From Clostridia bacterium (GTDB taxonomy: Bacteria > Bacillota > Clostridia > TANB77 > CAG-508), in NCBI GenBank assembly GCA_017429505.1, contig JAFROW010000011.1, positions 1 to 64,000 on the forward strand: a stretch of DNA of 64,000 nt. The letters run 5' to 3'. The notes under the pieces were generated by a model. The model was not told where the DNA came from and ran no database searches. It saw only the letters and a list, made by a program, of their open reading frames with translations. Shown here in pieces: positions 35,573-44,972 of the stretch (the stretch's first letter is position 1; every line of letters starts with the position of its first letter). A program made the translations under genes and the position numbers.

Positions 35573-35887
35573 ATGATTATAGAAGAAAAGAGAAGTTTAA
35601 ATACTAATACAAATATTTCAGCTTCAGGAGTTATCCAAAATTTAATATTGGAAAATAGAGAAAAACTTAATGTTTCGGGAGTTAATGATGTTCTTAGTTT
35701 TGATGATGAAGTTGTAATAATGGAAACAGAACTTGGACTTTTAACAATAAAAGGAGAAAATTTGAAAATTAATAAATTAAACATAGATACTTCTGAAGTT
35801 ATTGTAGAGGGAAGAATTAGCAATTTAGCATATAGTGACCATCAAGCAAAAAGTGAGGGAGGAATATTTGGCAAAATATTTAAATAG
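35573..35887 (+). CDS. yabP: Sporulation protein YabP
   Basis: 104 residues with GGAGG ahead of the ATG. The YabP/YqfC core is present: LNVSGVNDVLSFDDEVVIM, then LGLLTIKGENLKINKLN and VEGRISNLAYSD. YabP is expressed in the mother cell during sporulation and is needed for a normal spore cortex or coat stage; its chemistry is unknown. It is immediately followed by yabQ and then divIC, the same order as in Bacillus and many Clostridia. This supports a spore-forming host. Confidence 0.92.
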   Translation: MIIEEKRSLNTNTNISASGVIQNLILENREKLNVSGVNDVLSFDDEVVIMETELGLLTIKGENLKINKLNIDTSEVIVEGRISNLAYSDHQAKSEGGIFGKIFK

Positions 35888-35898
35888 GGTGATGTGTA

Positions 35899-36366
35899 AT
35901 GGCAAGTAATCAGGCATATCTATTTATGGTTTTTACTCTTGTAGGAATAGCCATTGGAGTATTATTTGACATATTTAGAATTTTAAGAAAAACTATAAAG
36001 ACTAAAGATTTTGTTACATGTATAGAAGACATTTTATTTTGGATTCTTACAGGTTTAATAATAATAATTTCAATGTACAAATTTTGTGATGGTGAACTCA
36101 GATTTTTTATGATAATAGGGCTAATTCTTGGCACAATAATATATTTATTAACTATAAGTAGATATTTAATAATGATTTCTGTTTTTATAATAAATCTAAT
36201 AAAAAAGATAATATTTGTTCCTATTTTGATCTGTATAAGTCTCATAAAAAAGATTATTTTTCGACCAATATTTATCATATGTATCAATTTTAGAAAAAAT
36301 TTTGTCAAAAAAATAAAAAAATATAGGGGAATTTTAAAAAAAAAGGAGAAATATAATAGTATATAG
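35899..36366 (+). CDS. yabQ: Sporulation protein YabQ
   Basis: 155 residues. Three to four membrane helices occupy about residues 5-110, starting with QAYLFMVFTLVGIAIGVLFD and FRILRKTIK, the conserved YabQ opening. The C-terminal 45 residues are very basic. YabQ is a mother-cell membrane protein required for spore cortex formation in Bacillus subtilis. GGTGATG precedes the start, eleven bases after yabP. The gene looks intact. Confidence 0.9.
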   Translation: MASNQAYLFMVFTLVGIAIGVLFDIFRILRKTIKTKDFVTCIEDILFWILTGLIIIISMYKFCDGELRFFMIIGLILGTIIYLLTISRYLIMISVFIINLIKKIIFVPILICISLIKKIIFRPIFIICINFRKNFVKKIKKYRGILKKKEKYNSI

Positions 36367-36492
36367 ATTATTAGGTTGAAAAGTATTGAACAGATTGGAA
36401 CGCATAAAATTTTGCCTATTAAAAATAAATTATTAAAGCGTTTCGCAAATTAAACTATAATCACAATTAATTCAAAGGAAGAATGAGGTATA

Positions 36493-36765
36493 ATGAAAAG
36501 TATAAAAAAATTAATAAAAAGATTAATTATTATATGTATAATTATATATGCGTTTATAACATTTTGCAATCAGCAAAAAATATTAAACACTTATGCGTCA
36601 AGCAATATAGAAATAGAAAAGAAATTAGAACAAGCACAAGAATATCAAGAACAACTTAAAGAAATAAAAGAAAATGTAAACTCTAAAGAATATATAGAAG
36701 AAGTAGCACGTGAAAAATTAGATATGTATCTTCCAAATGAGAGAGTATATGTAAATCAAGAATAA
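36493..36765 (+). CDS. divIC: Septum formation initiator DivIC/FtsB-like
   Basis: 90 residues: a short basic cytoplasmic start, one membrane helix (about 10-27), then a coiled coil with IEIEKKLEQAQEYQEQLKEI and the DivIC/FtsB tail motif SKEYIEEVAREKLDMYLPNE. DivIC forms a complex with FtsL and DivIB in the divisome. It lies 126 bases after yabQ, as in other endospore formers. A terminator follows at 36771-36792. Confidence 0.9.
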   Translation: MKSIKKLIKRLIIICIIIYAFITFCNQQKILNTYASSNIEIEKKLEQAQEYQEQLKEIKENVNSKEYIEEVAREKLDMYLPNERVYVNQE

Positions 36766-36770
36766 TATTG

Positions 36771-36792
36771 GCACTATTATAGTGCTTTTTTT
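36771..36792 (+). terminator. Terminator after divIC
   Basis: GCACT-ATTAT-AGTGC followed by TTTTTTT. Confidence 0.8.
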
Positions 36793-36830
36793 GTGTGAAA
36801 AAAACTTTTTAATAAATTTTAAAATTTCTA

Positions 36831-36859
36831 TTGAAAAAAAACAAACAATGTAGTAGAAT
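36831..36859 (+). promoter_or_regulatory. Promoter for glyS
   Basis: TTGAAA (36831-36836) and TAGAAT (36854-36859) are 17 bp apart. Transcription would begin near 36866, which supports the ATG at 36900 as the true start. Confidence 0.65.
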
Positions 36860-36899
36860 AGAATATGTCATTAAACTCACAAAAAAAGGGGATACAAAA

Positions 36900-38282
36900 A
36901 TGGTAGATTCAATGGAAAAATTAGTTGCATTATGCAAAAATAGAGGATTTGTTTATGCAGGTTCAGAAATATATGGTGGTTTATCAAATACATGGGACTA
37001 CGGACCACTTGGAGTTGAACTAAAAAACAACATCAAAAAAGCTTGGATGAAAAAAATGGTTCAAGAAAACAAATATAATGTTGGAATAGATGCTGCAATA
37101 CTTATGAATCCTGAAGTATGGGTTACAACAGGACATGTAAGCACATTTGCAGATCCATTAATAGATTGCAAAGAATGTAAAACAAGACATAGAGCAGATA
37201 AATTAATAGAAGAATGGGCAACAAAACATGGAAAAGATGTTATTGCAGATGGATGGACAGATGAAGAAACTGTTAAATACATCAATGATAATAACATAGT
37301 GTGTCCAGTTTGTGGAAAACTTAATTTCACAGCTATTAGAAAATTTAATTTAATGTTTAAAACATTCCAAGGAACAACAGAAGATGCAAAATCTGAAATA
37401 TATCTACGTCCAGAAACTGCACAAGGTATATTTGTAAACTTTAAAAATGTTTTAAGAACAACTAGAAGAAAGCTTCCTATGGGAATTTGCCAACAAGGAA
37501 AAGCTTTTAGAAATGAAATAACCCCTGGAAACTTTATTTTTAGAACACGTGAGTTTGAACAAATGGAGATAGAATTTTTCTGTAAACCAGGAACAGATTT
37601 AGAATGGCATGAATATTGGAAAGAAACATGCAAGAGTTTCTTACTTTCTCTTGGTGCGCATGAAGATAATATTAGATTTAGAAATCACACAAAAGAGGAA
37701 TTATCATTCTACAGCAACGCAACAGCAGATATAGAATTTAAATTCCCATTTGGTTGGGGAGAAGTATGGGGAATTGCTGATAGAACAAATTATGACTTAT
37801 CAAGACATATGGAGGCTACAAAGCAAGACCTTACATACACAGACCCAGAAACAAATGAAAAATATGTACCATTTGTTATAGAGCCATCTGTTGGTGTTGA
37901 TAGATTAATGTTAATGTTTTTATGTGATAGTTATGAAGAAGAAAAAATAGCAGAAGATGATACAAGAACTGTAATGCACTTTCATCCAGCTCTAGCACCA
38001 TATAAAGTAGCTGTTTTACCACTTTCAAAGAAATTATCAGAAAAAGCAATAGAATTACACAAAGAATTATCAAAAACATTTATGTGTAATTATGATGAAG
38101 CAGGTTCAATTGGTAAAAGATACAGACGAGAAGATGAAATTGGAACTCCATATTGTATTACAGTCGATTTTGATACTTTAGAAGATAATCAAGTTACTAT
38201 AAGAGATAGAGATACAATGGAGCAAGTTCGTATTCCTATTTCGGAAGTTGAAGAATGGATTAGCAAGAAAATAGAATTTTAG
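36900..38282 (+). CDS. glyS: Glycyl-tRNA synthetase (single-chain class II type)
   Basis: 460 residues from the ATG at 36900, preceded by AAAGGGGAT; longer forms would start inside the promoter. It is the homodimeric class IIa enzyme (often named glyQS), not the two-subunit type. Signatures: [16 protein letters not shown] [19 protein letters not shown] near the N-terminus, motif 2 [21 protein letters not shown], motif 3 [16 protein letters not shown], and an anticodon-binding domain at about 355-450 with VAVLPLSKK. Two CxxC pairs (CKEC, CPVC) in the insertion bind zinc. No T-box leader is visible in the short upstream region. Confidence 0.96.
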   Translation: MVDSMEKLVALCKNRGFVYAGSEIYGGLSNTWDYGPLGVELKNNIKKAWMKKMVQENKYNVGIDAAILMNPEVWVTTGHVSTFADPLIDCKECKTRHRADKLIEEWATKHGKDVIADGWTDEETVKYINDNNIVCPVCGKLNFTAIRKFNLMFKTFQGTTEDAKSEIYLRPETAQGIFVNFKNVLRTTRRKLPMGICQQGKAFRNEITPGNFIFRTREFEQMEIEFFCKPGTDLEWHEYWKETCKSFLLSLGAHEDNIRFRNHTKEELSFYSNATADIEFKFPFGWGEVWGIADRTNYDLSRHMEATKQDLTYTDPETNEKYVPFVIEPSVGVDRLMLMFLCDSYEEEKIAEDDTRTVMHFHPALAPYKVAVLPLSKKLSEKAIELHKELSKTFMCNYDEAGSIGKRYRREDEIGTPYCITVDFDTLEDNQVTIRDRDTMEQVRIPISEVEEWISKKIEF

Positions 38283-38295
38283 AATAATATGAAAT

Positions 38296-38325
38296 AAAAG
38301 GACGATTATTTAAAATCGTCCTTTT
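38296..38325. terminator. Bidirectional terminator between glyS and the GH57 gene
   Basis: AAAAGGACGATT and AATCGTCCTTTT form a 12-bp stem with A- and T-runs, serving the convergent genes. Confidence 0.85.
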
Positions 38326-38391
38326 ATAATGGTGTAATTATATATGGATTTCTACAAATTATAAAAAATAATTATTCATAAAAATTAAGCA

Positions 38392-40071
38392 CTAGTTATA
38401 AATCCTATAATCAATATCAGGAAAAATAGCATCCTTTTCTTCTATATCTTTTAAAAATTTTGAATCTATTTTATTTTCTTTAACCTGATAATACAATTTT
38501 GTAAATCTTCCAATATGGTCTTTAATTCGTTTATGTGCATAATCGACCATTGTGTTATTTGTAATAATAAACAGCCAATCACTGCTCTGTGCAAGTAATA
38601 GTTCTCTTGCCATTTGATTTAATGCACGAACTTTAAGTTTAGTTTCTTTATATTTTTTTGTAGAAGTAATCTTAGTAATTGTTTTTTTCGATGTTTTTAA
38701 TTGAACAATCTCATTTTCCATTTTTAACAAATCTTCATAGCAATCTCTCAACTCATAAGCAACCTCGCACATTCTGTCTCCTGCTGTATGAAGGTGTTTG
38801 TGTGCATAGTCATTTGATGGATTTAGCCATACTTCGCTATATCCATTTGCACCCCAACTTGAACGGCATGGTTCACATTCTTGAATTTCTGGATATTTGT
38901 CAATATATTCAGATGGGGTAATAAGTTCAAAATTACATTCGTCATAATATATTTTTTTAAATAAAATATATAGCCAATATGGTCCTTCATACCACCAATG
39001 TCCATAAAGTTCTGCATCATAAGGACATAGAACTATTGGAGGCTTATCCATATATTTACTTGCATTATCTATTTGTTTGGTTCTACTATCTAAAAAATGT
39101 CCTGCTTGCATTTCTGCTGAATCTTTTGCCCATTGAACATTATATATATCTTTATTATCTGTTTTTCCTGTAATTCTATGATATTTTATTCCTGTATTTA
39201 CTCTAACTCCATCATGCGCTATATATGGCTTAATGTATTCATAATCTGCTTCATAGCCAATGTCACGATAAAATTCACGATAATTAAAATCTCCTGGGTA
39301 GCCATTTATAGAACTCCAAACTTGTCTTGAAGATTCAAGGTCACGACCGAAAACTGTAAATCCTCTAGGTGAAACAATAGGAGCAAGTGTTCCATAAACA
39401 GGAGTAGGATTAGCATATAAAATTCCATGAGTTTCTACAATTGCATAATCTATTCCAAATTCACGTAAGTATTTGTCAGCTTCAGGAACATATCCACATT
39501 CTGGAAGCCAAATTCCACGAGGTTTTCTTCCAAAATATCTTTCATAAGTTTGAACACCAACTGCAATTTGAGCTCTTACAGTTTTTTCATTTACATATAG
39601 AATAGGGAAGTAACCATGAGTTGCGCCACAAGTAATTATTTCTAAAACTCCTAAATCTTGAAATTTTTTAAAACCTTTAATTAAGTTACAATTATAAATA
39701 TCTTTAAACCAGTGAAGATCATTTGAATATCTGTCAAAATAATATTTAGATAGACTATTTATTCTTTCATCATAAGTTGTTCTTTGGATTTCTTTTTGAG
39801 CAAGCTCAATATGTTGTTCTAAATATTTAATATATTTTTGTTGCAAAAGCTTGCTATCAAGCATAGAAAGAAGAGGAGGAGTCATAGTCATTGTAATTCT
39901 GAACTTAACTCCTTCATCTACAAGCTTTTGAAAGTTTTGCAATAATGGTATGTATGTTTCTGAGATTGCTTCATATAGCCAAGACTCTTCCAAATAATTA
40001 TCACTTTCTGGATGATGTATGAAAGGAAGATGTGCATGTAATACAAAGCTTAAGTATCCTTTTTTTTGCAT
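38392..40071 (-). CDS. GH57 family 1,4-alpha-glucan branching enzyme
   Basis: 559 residues. The N-terminal GH57 barrel has YLSFVLHAHLPFIHHPE and the catalytic-Glu motif GIWLPECGYVPEADKYLREF. A later part has APYDAELYGHWWYEGPYWL-like spacing (LCPYDAELYGHWWYEGP), where the acid partner Asp is expected. The C-terminal DUF1957-type helical domain (about 420-530) is present with WGANGYSEVWLNPSNDYAHKH. This is the length and layout of the GH57 branching enzymes that introduce alpha-1,6 branches into glycogen-like glucans. The neighbouring minus-strand DUF4912 gene is probably in the same operon, and the pair may act on storage glucan. Confidence 0.9.
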   Translation of the reverse strand: MQKKGYLSFVLHAHLPFIHHPESDNYLEESWLYEAISETYIPLLQNFQKLVDEGVKFRITMTMTPPLLSMLDSKLLQQKYIKYLEQHIELAQKEIQRTTYDERINSLSKYYFDRYSNDLHWFKDIYNCNLIKGFKKFQDLGVLEIITCGATHGYFPILYVNEKTVRAQIAVGVQTYERYFGRKPRGIWLPECGYVPEADKYLREFGIDYAIVETHGILYANPTPVYGTLAPIVSPRGFTVFGRDLESSRQVWSSINGYPGDFNYREFYRDIGYEADYEYIKPYIAHDGVRVNTGIKYHRITGKTDNKDIYNVQWAKDSAEMQAGHFLDSRTKQIDNASKYMDKPPIVLCPYDAELYGHWWYEGPYWLYILFKKIYYDECNFELITPSEYIDKYPEIQECEPCRSSWGANGYSEVWLNPSNDYAHKHLHTAGDRMCEVAYELRDCYEDLLKMENEIVQLKTSKKTITKITSTKKYKETKLKVRALNQMARELLLAQSSDWLFIITNNTMVDYAHKRIKDHIGRFTKLYYQVKENKIDSKFLKDIEEKDAIFPDIDYRIYN

Positions 40072-40154
40072 TTGTTAGTTCACCTTTCTTATTAAAAAAA
40101 TTATATATTATGATAAAGTGGACAAGAGAATACACTTTTGTCCACATAGTCTGT

Positions 40155-41135
40155 TTACTTAAATTGTGATGAAAACATACCAGATGATGAAAGAGCTCCT
40201 GATGAAGTGTTTCCTAAAACAATGTTTTCAAATTCAAAACTTTCGTTAGGGTATAAGAATTTATATAAATCTTTAATACTTAATATTCCATAATTTGTAA
40301 TAAATGTAAATTGCATTATATCTTTTTCTTTAATTTCTCCAGTTTTGACATTCCTAAATTTAATAGTTTTTAAATTTGGATTGAACAAAATTGAATTATT
40401 TGGAGAAGTCATCTCATTTGAAGATGTAACATATACATAGTAAGGAATGTATGTAGAATTATTTTGATGTTGAACTTCATGACTTCTTGGTTTTCTACCA
40501 AGTTCTATATGATAATCACAATTTGCATCATTTATATGTAAATACCAACTATTAGCAAAATCATCTATTTCAACTTCAAAAGAATAATGCATTGTATCAT
40601 TATATACTACTAAAACAGGTTTTGTATTATTGAAAAAATCTTCGCCATAATTTTTTTTGAAAAGATTTCTATCTTCTTCAGAAATTTCCCAATATATAAA
40701 TAACATTTTTGGTGTTTGTGCTAAAACTTTTACAATTGTTTTATTGTACATATATGGTAAATCATAATACTCTGCTTGAAAATCAGCTTTTTTAGCAATA
40801 ATTGAGACTTTTTTTGTAGTTGTAGATGATTTTTTTACAGCAGTTTTTTTTGTAGTTGAAGAGGCTTTTTTTGTAGTAGTTTTCTTCGTAGTTGTAGAAG
40901 CCTTGTTTGTTGTAGATTTTTTAGTAGTAGAAGTCTTTTTAGCAGCTGATTTTTTTGCTGTTGTAGTTGATTTTTTTGTAGTATCTTTTTTAGTTGCTGT
41001 TTTCTTAGCAGTCGTAGTTTTCTTTTTTGAAGCAACTTTTTTTGTTGCTGAAGAAGTTATTTTACCGTTAGAAACAGCTTTATTAGGTTTTATTTTTGTG
41101 GTTGGTTCTAATTCTTTTGTTTTCTTAGCCATCAT
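40155..41135 (-). CDS. DUF4912 protein with a histone-H1-like lysine-rich N-terminus
   Basis: 326 residues. About residues 3-115 are a low-complexity Lys/Thr/Ala/Ser stretch with repeats such as TTKKASTTKK, resembling histone H1 or HU-extension tails. The remaining part is a DUF4912 domain: DLPYMYNKTIVKVLAQTPKM, then LFIYWEISEEDRNLF and WYLHINDANCDYHIELGRKP. DUF4912 proteins usually lie next to GH57 branching enzymes, as here (83 bases before the GH57 gene), and may bind carbohydrate. The basic tail could bind nucleic acid or acidic polymers. AGGAGG precedes the start; ATG codons at 41135 and 41132 both fit. Confidence 0.8.
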   Translation of the reverse strand: MMAKKTKELEPTTKIKPNKAVSNGKITSSATKKVASKKKTTTAKKTATKKDTTKKSTTTAKKSAAKKTSTTKKSTTNKASTTTKKTTTKKASSTTKKTAVKKSSTTTKKVSIIAKKADFQAEYYDLPYMYNKTIVKVLAQTPKMLFIYWEISEEDRNLFKKNYGEDFFNNTKPVLVVYNDTMHYSFEVEIDDFANSWYLHINDANCDYHIELGRKPRSHEVQHQNNSTYIPYYVYVTSSNEMTSPNNSILFNPNLKTIKFRNVKTGEIKEKDIMQFTFITNYGILSIKDLYKFLYPNESFEFENIVLGNTSSGALSSSGMFSSQFK

Positions 41136-41234
41136 TTATCCTCCTAAGTATAATTTCTCTACTTATATATACTATACTAAAATTAAAATAAATTCAAGTG
41201 TTTTTTTGAATATTTTTTAAGATTTTGTAAAATT

Positions 41235-41486
41235 TTATACAACATTTTTATAAAAAAAGTCAAAGTCTATATTTTTTAATTTTGCAAGTTTTGTTAAATA
41301 GTCAAGTTTAGACTGTAAAGCCATTATTTGATAAATATAAAAATCTACTAAATCTCCTTCCGCATATTCAAAATTATTATGAGCTTTATTTAAATCTTCT
41401 CTTGTAATTAATATTGACTCTATTAATTGATGATTTTTTTCTGAATCATTTTTGTCAATTATAGGATTTTCTTTTACATATTCCAT
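41235..41486 (-). CDS. DUF2508 (YaaL-like) protein
   Basis: 83 residues, with an internal helical hairpin: LIESILITREDLNKAHNNF, then VDFYIYQIMALQSKLDYL and LAKLKNID. This matches the DUF2508/YaaL family, small cytoplasmic proteins of Firmicutes usually encoded near recR or pro-sigma-K genes. Neither neighbour is present here. Function unknown. GAAAGGAG precedes the start on the minus strand. It lies 99 bases upstream of the DUF4912 gene and may be in the same transcript. Confidence 0.7.
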   Translation of the reverse strand: MEYVKENPIIDKNDSEKNHQLIESILITREDLNKAHNNFEYAEGDLVDFYIYQIMALQSKLDYLTKLAKLKNIDFDFFYKNVV

Positions 41487-41635
41487 AAAGATTAAATTCT
41501 CCTTTCAAAGATTTAGATTAAAAATATTACAGTGCTTGCCAATTCAATAGTATTTATAAGGTAATATATGAAAAAAAATAGAATTTATACCAAATTTTAC
41601 AAAAATATTACATTTATGAAAATTGTAAAAATTTG

Positions 41636-41665
41636 TTGACTTATAATATCACAAAATGATATACT
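41636..41665 (+). promoter_or_regulatory. Promoter for the glucosaminidase gene
   Basis: TTGACT (41636-41641) and TATACT (41660-41665) are 18 bp apart, about 65 bases before the start at 41732. Confidence 0.7.
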
Positions 41666-41731
41666 ATAAATAATTGAAACCTATAAAAAATATTCATAGC
41701 ATATTCGTAATATACGAAAGGAATGAAAAAA

Positions 41732-43066
41732 ATGAAAAAAACTAAAGCTATAGCAATAATCTTAATAATAAATATAATATGTACAATTTTTTTTAGCATA
41801 TATCCAAGCAAGATTTTTGCTGCAACCCAAAGAATAGATAGCCAAATAAGCAAAATAGATGATAAAAAATATCCAGGAATAAAAAGTATGATAGAAAATT
41901 TGAAAAAAAATCATAATAATTGGAAGTTTAAAGTTATGTACACAGGATTAGATTGGAACACAGTAATCAAAGAAGAAGCAAAACATGGAAGAAATTTAAT
42001 AGGAGCTAATCAAAAAAACTATTCAGGAGATTGGCTTTGCGAAAAATGCGAAAAAGAGAGAAAAACATATAGTGGTGGAAATTGGATTTGTGTATCAAGT
42101 GACGCAGTTGCATATATGATGGATCCAAGAAATTCACTATATTATGAGGATGTATTTCAATTTTTAGAGTTATCTTATGACAAAGATTCAACTTATGACA
42201 CAAATATAATAAAAAGTATTTTAAAAAACTCATTTTTAGATGATGGTAATTTAGATACATATATTACAACAATTATAAACAGAAGCAAAGAAAAAAATGT
42301 TAATCCATATTATATTGCAGGTAAGATTATACAAGAACAAGGTACAAAAGGTGGAGCAACATTTAAAATGAAATATACAGTAAATGATAAAACTACATAT
42401 TATTATAATATATTTAATATAAATGCAACAGGAGGAACAACATCTGCAATTGTGAGCAATGCACTTGATTGGGCAAAAGACAAAGGATGGGACACAATAG
42501 AAAAATGCTTAATAGGTGGAGTAGACTTTATTGCAAATGGTTATATAACAATTGGGCAAGACACAATGTATTTTGAAAAATTTGATGTTATTGCAGATAC
42601 ATACTATACACATCAATATGCTCAAGATGTAATGTATGCACAAAATCAAGGTGAAAAACTTAGAAGAATTTTAGAAGGAATAAATGCTACAGAACATGCA
42701 TATACATTTGTAATACCTTTATACGAAAATATGCCTTCTTCTACATGCAAGAGACCATCTACAACAAGGACAAACTCAGATGATGTAAATAATACTGATA
42801 ATAATCTAAATAACAATACTTCTAATGATAATCTAGATAACAACAAACCAATAGAAGCAAGCTATAATTTGGGTGATGCCAATAATGATGGAAAAATAAA
42901 TTCAGGAGATTTGTTGCTAGTTAAACAGTATTTATTAAAAGTAAAAAATATTAAAGAAGAAAAAACTTTAACAGCAATGGATATAAATAAAGATAAAAAA
43001 ATAAATTCAGGAGATTTATTATTACTTAAAAAACATTTATTAGGTACATATAAAATAACTAAATAG
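41732..43066 (+). CDS. Secreted glucosaminidase-like wall hydrolase with a dockerin
   Basis: About 444 residues from the ATG at 41732, chosen because GAAAGGA is at nine bases; an ATG at 41723 touches it. A signal peptide covers about residues 1-32, ending near FAATQ. The catalytic region (about 110-310) has VNPYYIAGKIIQEQGTKGG with a candidate catalytic Glu and a YYNIFNINATGG segment typical of beta-N-acetylglucosaminidases that cut peptidoglycan. An Asn/Asp/Thr-rich linker (about 345-380) follows. The last 60 residues form a type I dockerin with two calcium-binding repeats, GDANNDGKINSGDLLLVKQY and MDINKDKKINSGDLLLLKKH. A dockerin implies attachment to a cohesin partner; the next gene encodes a candidate anchored surface protein. 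Confidence 0.8.
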   Translation: MKKTKAIAIILIINIICTIFFSIYPSKIFAATQRIDSQISKIDDKKYPGIKSMIENLKKNHNNWKFKVMYTGLDWNTVIKEEAKHGRNLIGANQKNYSGDWLCEKCEKERKTYSGGNWICVSSDAVAYMMDPRNSLYYEDVFQFLELSYDKDSTYDTNIIKSILKNSFLDDGNLDTYITTIINRSKEKNVNPYYIAGKIIQEQGTKGGATFKMKYTVNDKTTYYYNIFNINATGGTTSAIVSNALDWAKDKGWDTIEKCLIGGVDFIANGYITIGQDTMYFEKFDVIADTYYTHQYAQDVMYAQNQGEKLRRILEGINATEHAYTFVIPLYENMPSSTCKRPSTTRTNSDDVNNTDNNLNNNTSNDNLDNNKPIEASYNLGDANNDGKINSGDLLLVKQYLLKVKNIKEEKTLTAMDINKDKKINSGDLLLLKKHLLGTYKITK

Positions 43067-43088
43067 CAAGATAACTAGGAGGAAACTT

Positions 43089-44783
43089 ATGAAAATTATA
43101 AAAAAAATAATACTTTTATCAATTATAATTTTGTGTATAATAGCAGCATTTTCAAAGGTAAATGCTGCTTCAGCAAGTATTAGCTCAAATAAGACAACTA
43201 TGAATATAGGAGATACAGCTAAAATCTCAATTAAGTATACAGCTGCAGCCTGGAATGTACAAGTGTCTGGTGCAGTGAGTTATAGTAATGCTGATGCAAG
43301 TTCAAATGCAAAAAATACATCTAAAAGCACAAGTATAAATTTTAAGCCAAAAAAAGCTGGAACATATACTATAAGTTTATCTGGAGATGTTACAGATGAA
43401 AACGGAAAAACCACTGATTTATCAAAATCATTAACAATAAAAGTTAAAGAAAAAACAAACAATACTTCTTCTAACAATAGTAACTCAAACAACAATACAA
43501 CGAATAACAATTCAGATAGTAGTTCAAAACCATCAACAGATGCAACACTTAAAAATTTAGGAATAAAACCAAATGATTTTAGTGGTTTTAGAAAAGCAAA
43601 TACAAGCTATTCTATTTCGGTACCAAAAAATGTAGAAAAAATTTCTATATATGCAACTCCAACAAATAGCAAAGCGCTCGTTACAGGCACGGGTTCAAAA
43701 ACTTTACAAATAGGAAATAATACATTTAATATAAAAGTTACGGCAGAAGACAAAAAAACAACAAAAACATATACTTTAACAATAAATAGGAAAGACAAAG
43801 AAGATACTAAATCTGATGCAACACTTGCTAATCTTGGCATTAGACCCAAAGAATACGATTTTACAGGATTTAAGTCAAATGTTACAACATACAATGTTAC
43901 AGTTTCAAATGATGTAGAAAAAATCACAATTTATGCTAATGCAAAAAATGTAAAAGACACAATTGTTGGAAGTGGTAATAAATCTTTAAAAGTTGGACAA
44001 AATAAGTGTGAAATAAAAGTAATATCAGAAGATAAGAAAACATCAAAAACATATGTAATAAATGTAACTAGAAAAGAAAAAGAAGAGGAGCCTGAAGAAA
44101 AGCCAAAAGAAGATGCTGATGAAGACAAAGATAATAATCAAAAGGTTTTTGATGGTTTAAAAAATATAGAAATAAAAGAAGGAAATTTATCTCCTAATTT
44201 TTCACAAGATGTATATTCATATGAAGTTACTGCGCCAAGCGGAACGGAAAAACTTGATATAAATACACAAACAACAAGTGATGATATAGAAGTAGAAATA
44301 GCAGGAAATGAGAATTTAAAGCAAGGAGAGAATATTATAACAATTTTGGTAAATAACCAAAAAGAAGATACAACTTTAACTTATCAAATTAATGTAAAAG
44401 TTGGAAATCAAGAAATAGACTTAAGTGTAGTTAATGATGAATTTAAAGACGCTGAAAACAAGACGAAAATACAAGGATGGATTATAAAAGGGACTATTAT
44501 TGCAGTAATTGCATTAATTATAATTTTTCTAATAGAAAGATACAAAATTAGCCAAGAATATGAAGAAGACGAAGATGAATATGAGGAAGAAGAAATTGAA
44601 GATGAAGAAGAAGATGATGATGATGATATGAGACTTATACAACCATATAACACAAACACACAATATAAATCAACAGCTTCTGAAGAAATTAGAAATATAG
44701 GACTTTTTGATGAATCACAAGAATTTGTAGAATATAGGCAACACAGAAAAAATAAAAGATACAAAGGAAGAAGATTTAAATAA
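43089..44783 (+). CDS. Membrane-anchored surface protein with cadherin-like beta-sandwich repeats
   Basis: 564 residues, 22 bases after the dockerin gene, with GGAGG. A signal peptide (about 1-25) leads to an Ig-like domain (about 27-125), then an Asn/Ser linker. Three cadherin-like beta-sandwich domains follow at about 152-236, 243-330 and 355-440. Each starts with a LxNLGI- or LKNIEI-type strand and includes a TYNVTV/SYSISV strand and a KTYTLTI-type closing strand. A membrane helix at about 468-487 and an acidic then basic cytoplasmic tail follow. It probably displays or docks extracellular partners. The Ig-like domain was considered as a cohesin, but the sequence is too diverged to say. 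Confidence 0.75.
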   Translation: MKIIKKIILLSIIILCIIAAFSKVNAASASISSNKTTMNIGDTAKISIKYTAAAWNVQVSGAVSYSNADASSNAKNTSKSTSINFKPKKAGTYTISLSGDVTDENGKTTDLSKSLTIKVKEKTNNTSSNNSNSNNNTTNNNSDSSSKPSTDATLKNLGIKPNDFSGFRKANTSYSISVPKNVEKISIYATPTNSKALVTGTGSKTLQIGNNTFNIKVTAEDKKTTKTYTLTINRKDKEDTKSDATLANLGIRPKEYDFTGFKSNVTTYNVTVSNDVEKITIYANAKNVKDTIVGSGNKSLKVGQNKCEIKVISEDKKTSKTYVINVTRKEKEEEPEEKPKEDADEDKDNNQKVFDGLKNIEIKEGNLSPNFSQDVYSYEVTAPSGTEKLDINTQTTSDDIEVEIAGNENLKQGENIITILVNNQKEDTTLTYQINVKVGNQEIDLSVVNDEFKDAENKTKIQGWIIKGTIIAVIALIIIFLIERYKISQEYEEDEDEYEEEEIEDEEEDDDDDMRLIQPYNTNTQYKSTASEEIRNIGLFDESQEFVEYRQHRKNKRYKGRRFK

Positions 44784-44800
44784 AGTTTTAACACAAAAGA

Positions 44801-44853
44801 TTCGACTGAACTCGAAAGTTTAAAAATGATTCGAGTCCAGTCGAAAATTTTTT
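44801..44853 (+). terminator. Terminator after the cadherin-like gene
   Basis: TTCGACTGAACTCGAA and TTCGAGTCCAGTCGAA pair over 16 positions with one mismatch, followed by a T-run to 44853. Confidence 0.85.
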
Positions 44854-44876
44854 GAAAAAATTTTTTAAAAAAACTA

Positions 44877-44905
44877 TTGATTAAATAAAATAATTGTAAT
44901 ATAAT
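44877..44905 (+). promoter_or_regulatory. Promoter for mreB
   Basis: TTGATT (44877-44882) and TATAAT (44900-44905) are 17 bp apart, 67 bases before the mreB start. Confidence 0.75.
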
Positions 44906-44972
44906 TGTAACGAAAATGTAATAAAAATGTAATTAAAAGACATAATATATGGTAAACAAAGGAGATAGAGGC

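Noticed and set aside
43280..44128. Minus-strand ORFs opposite the cadherin-like gene
   Set aside because: They lack ribosome-binding sites, are hydrophobic shadows of the plus-strand codons, and overlap a clear gene.
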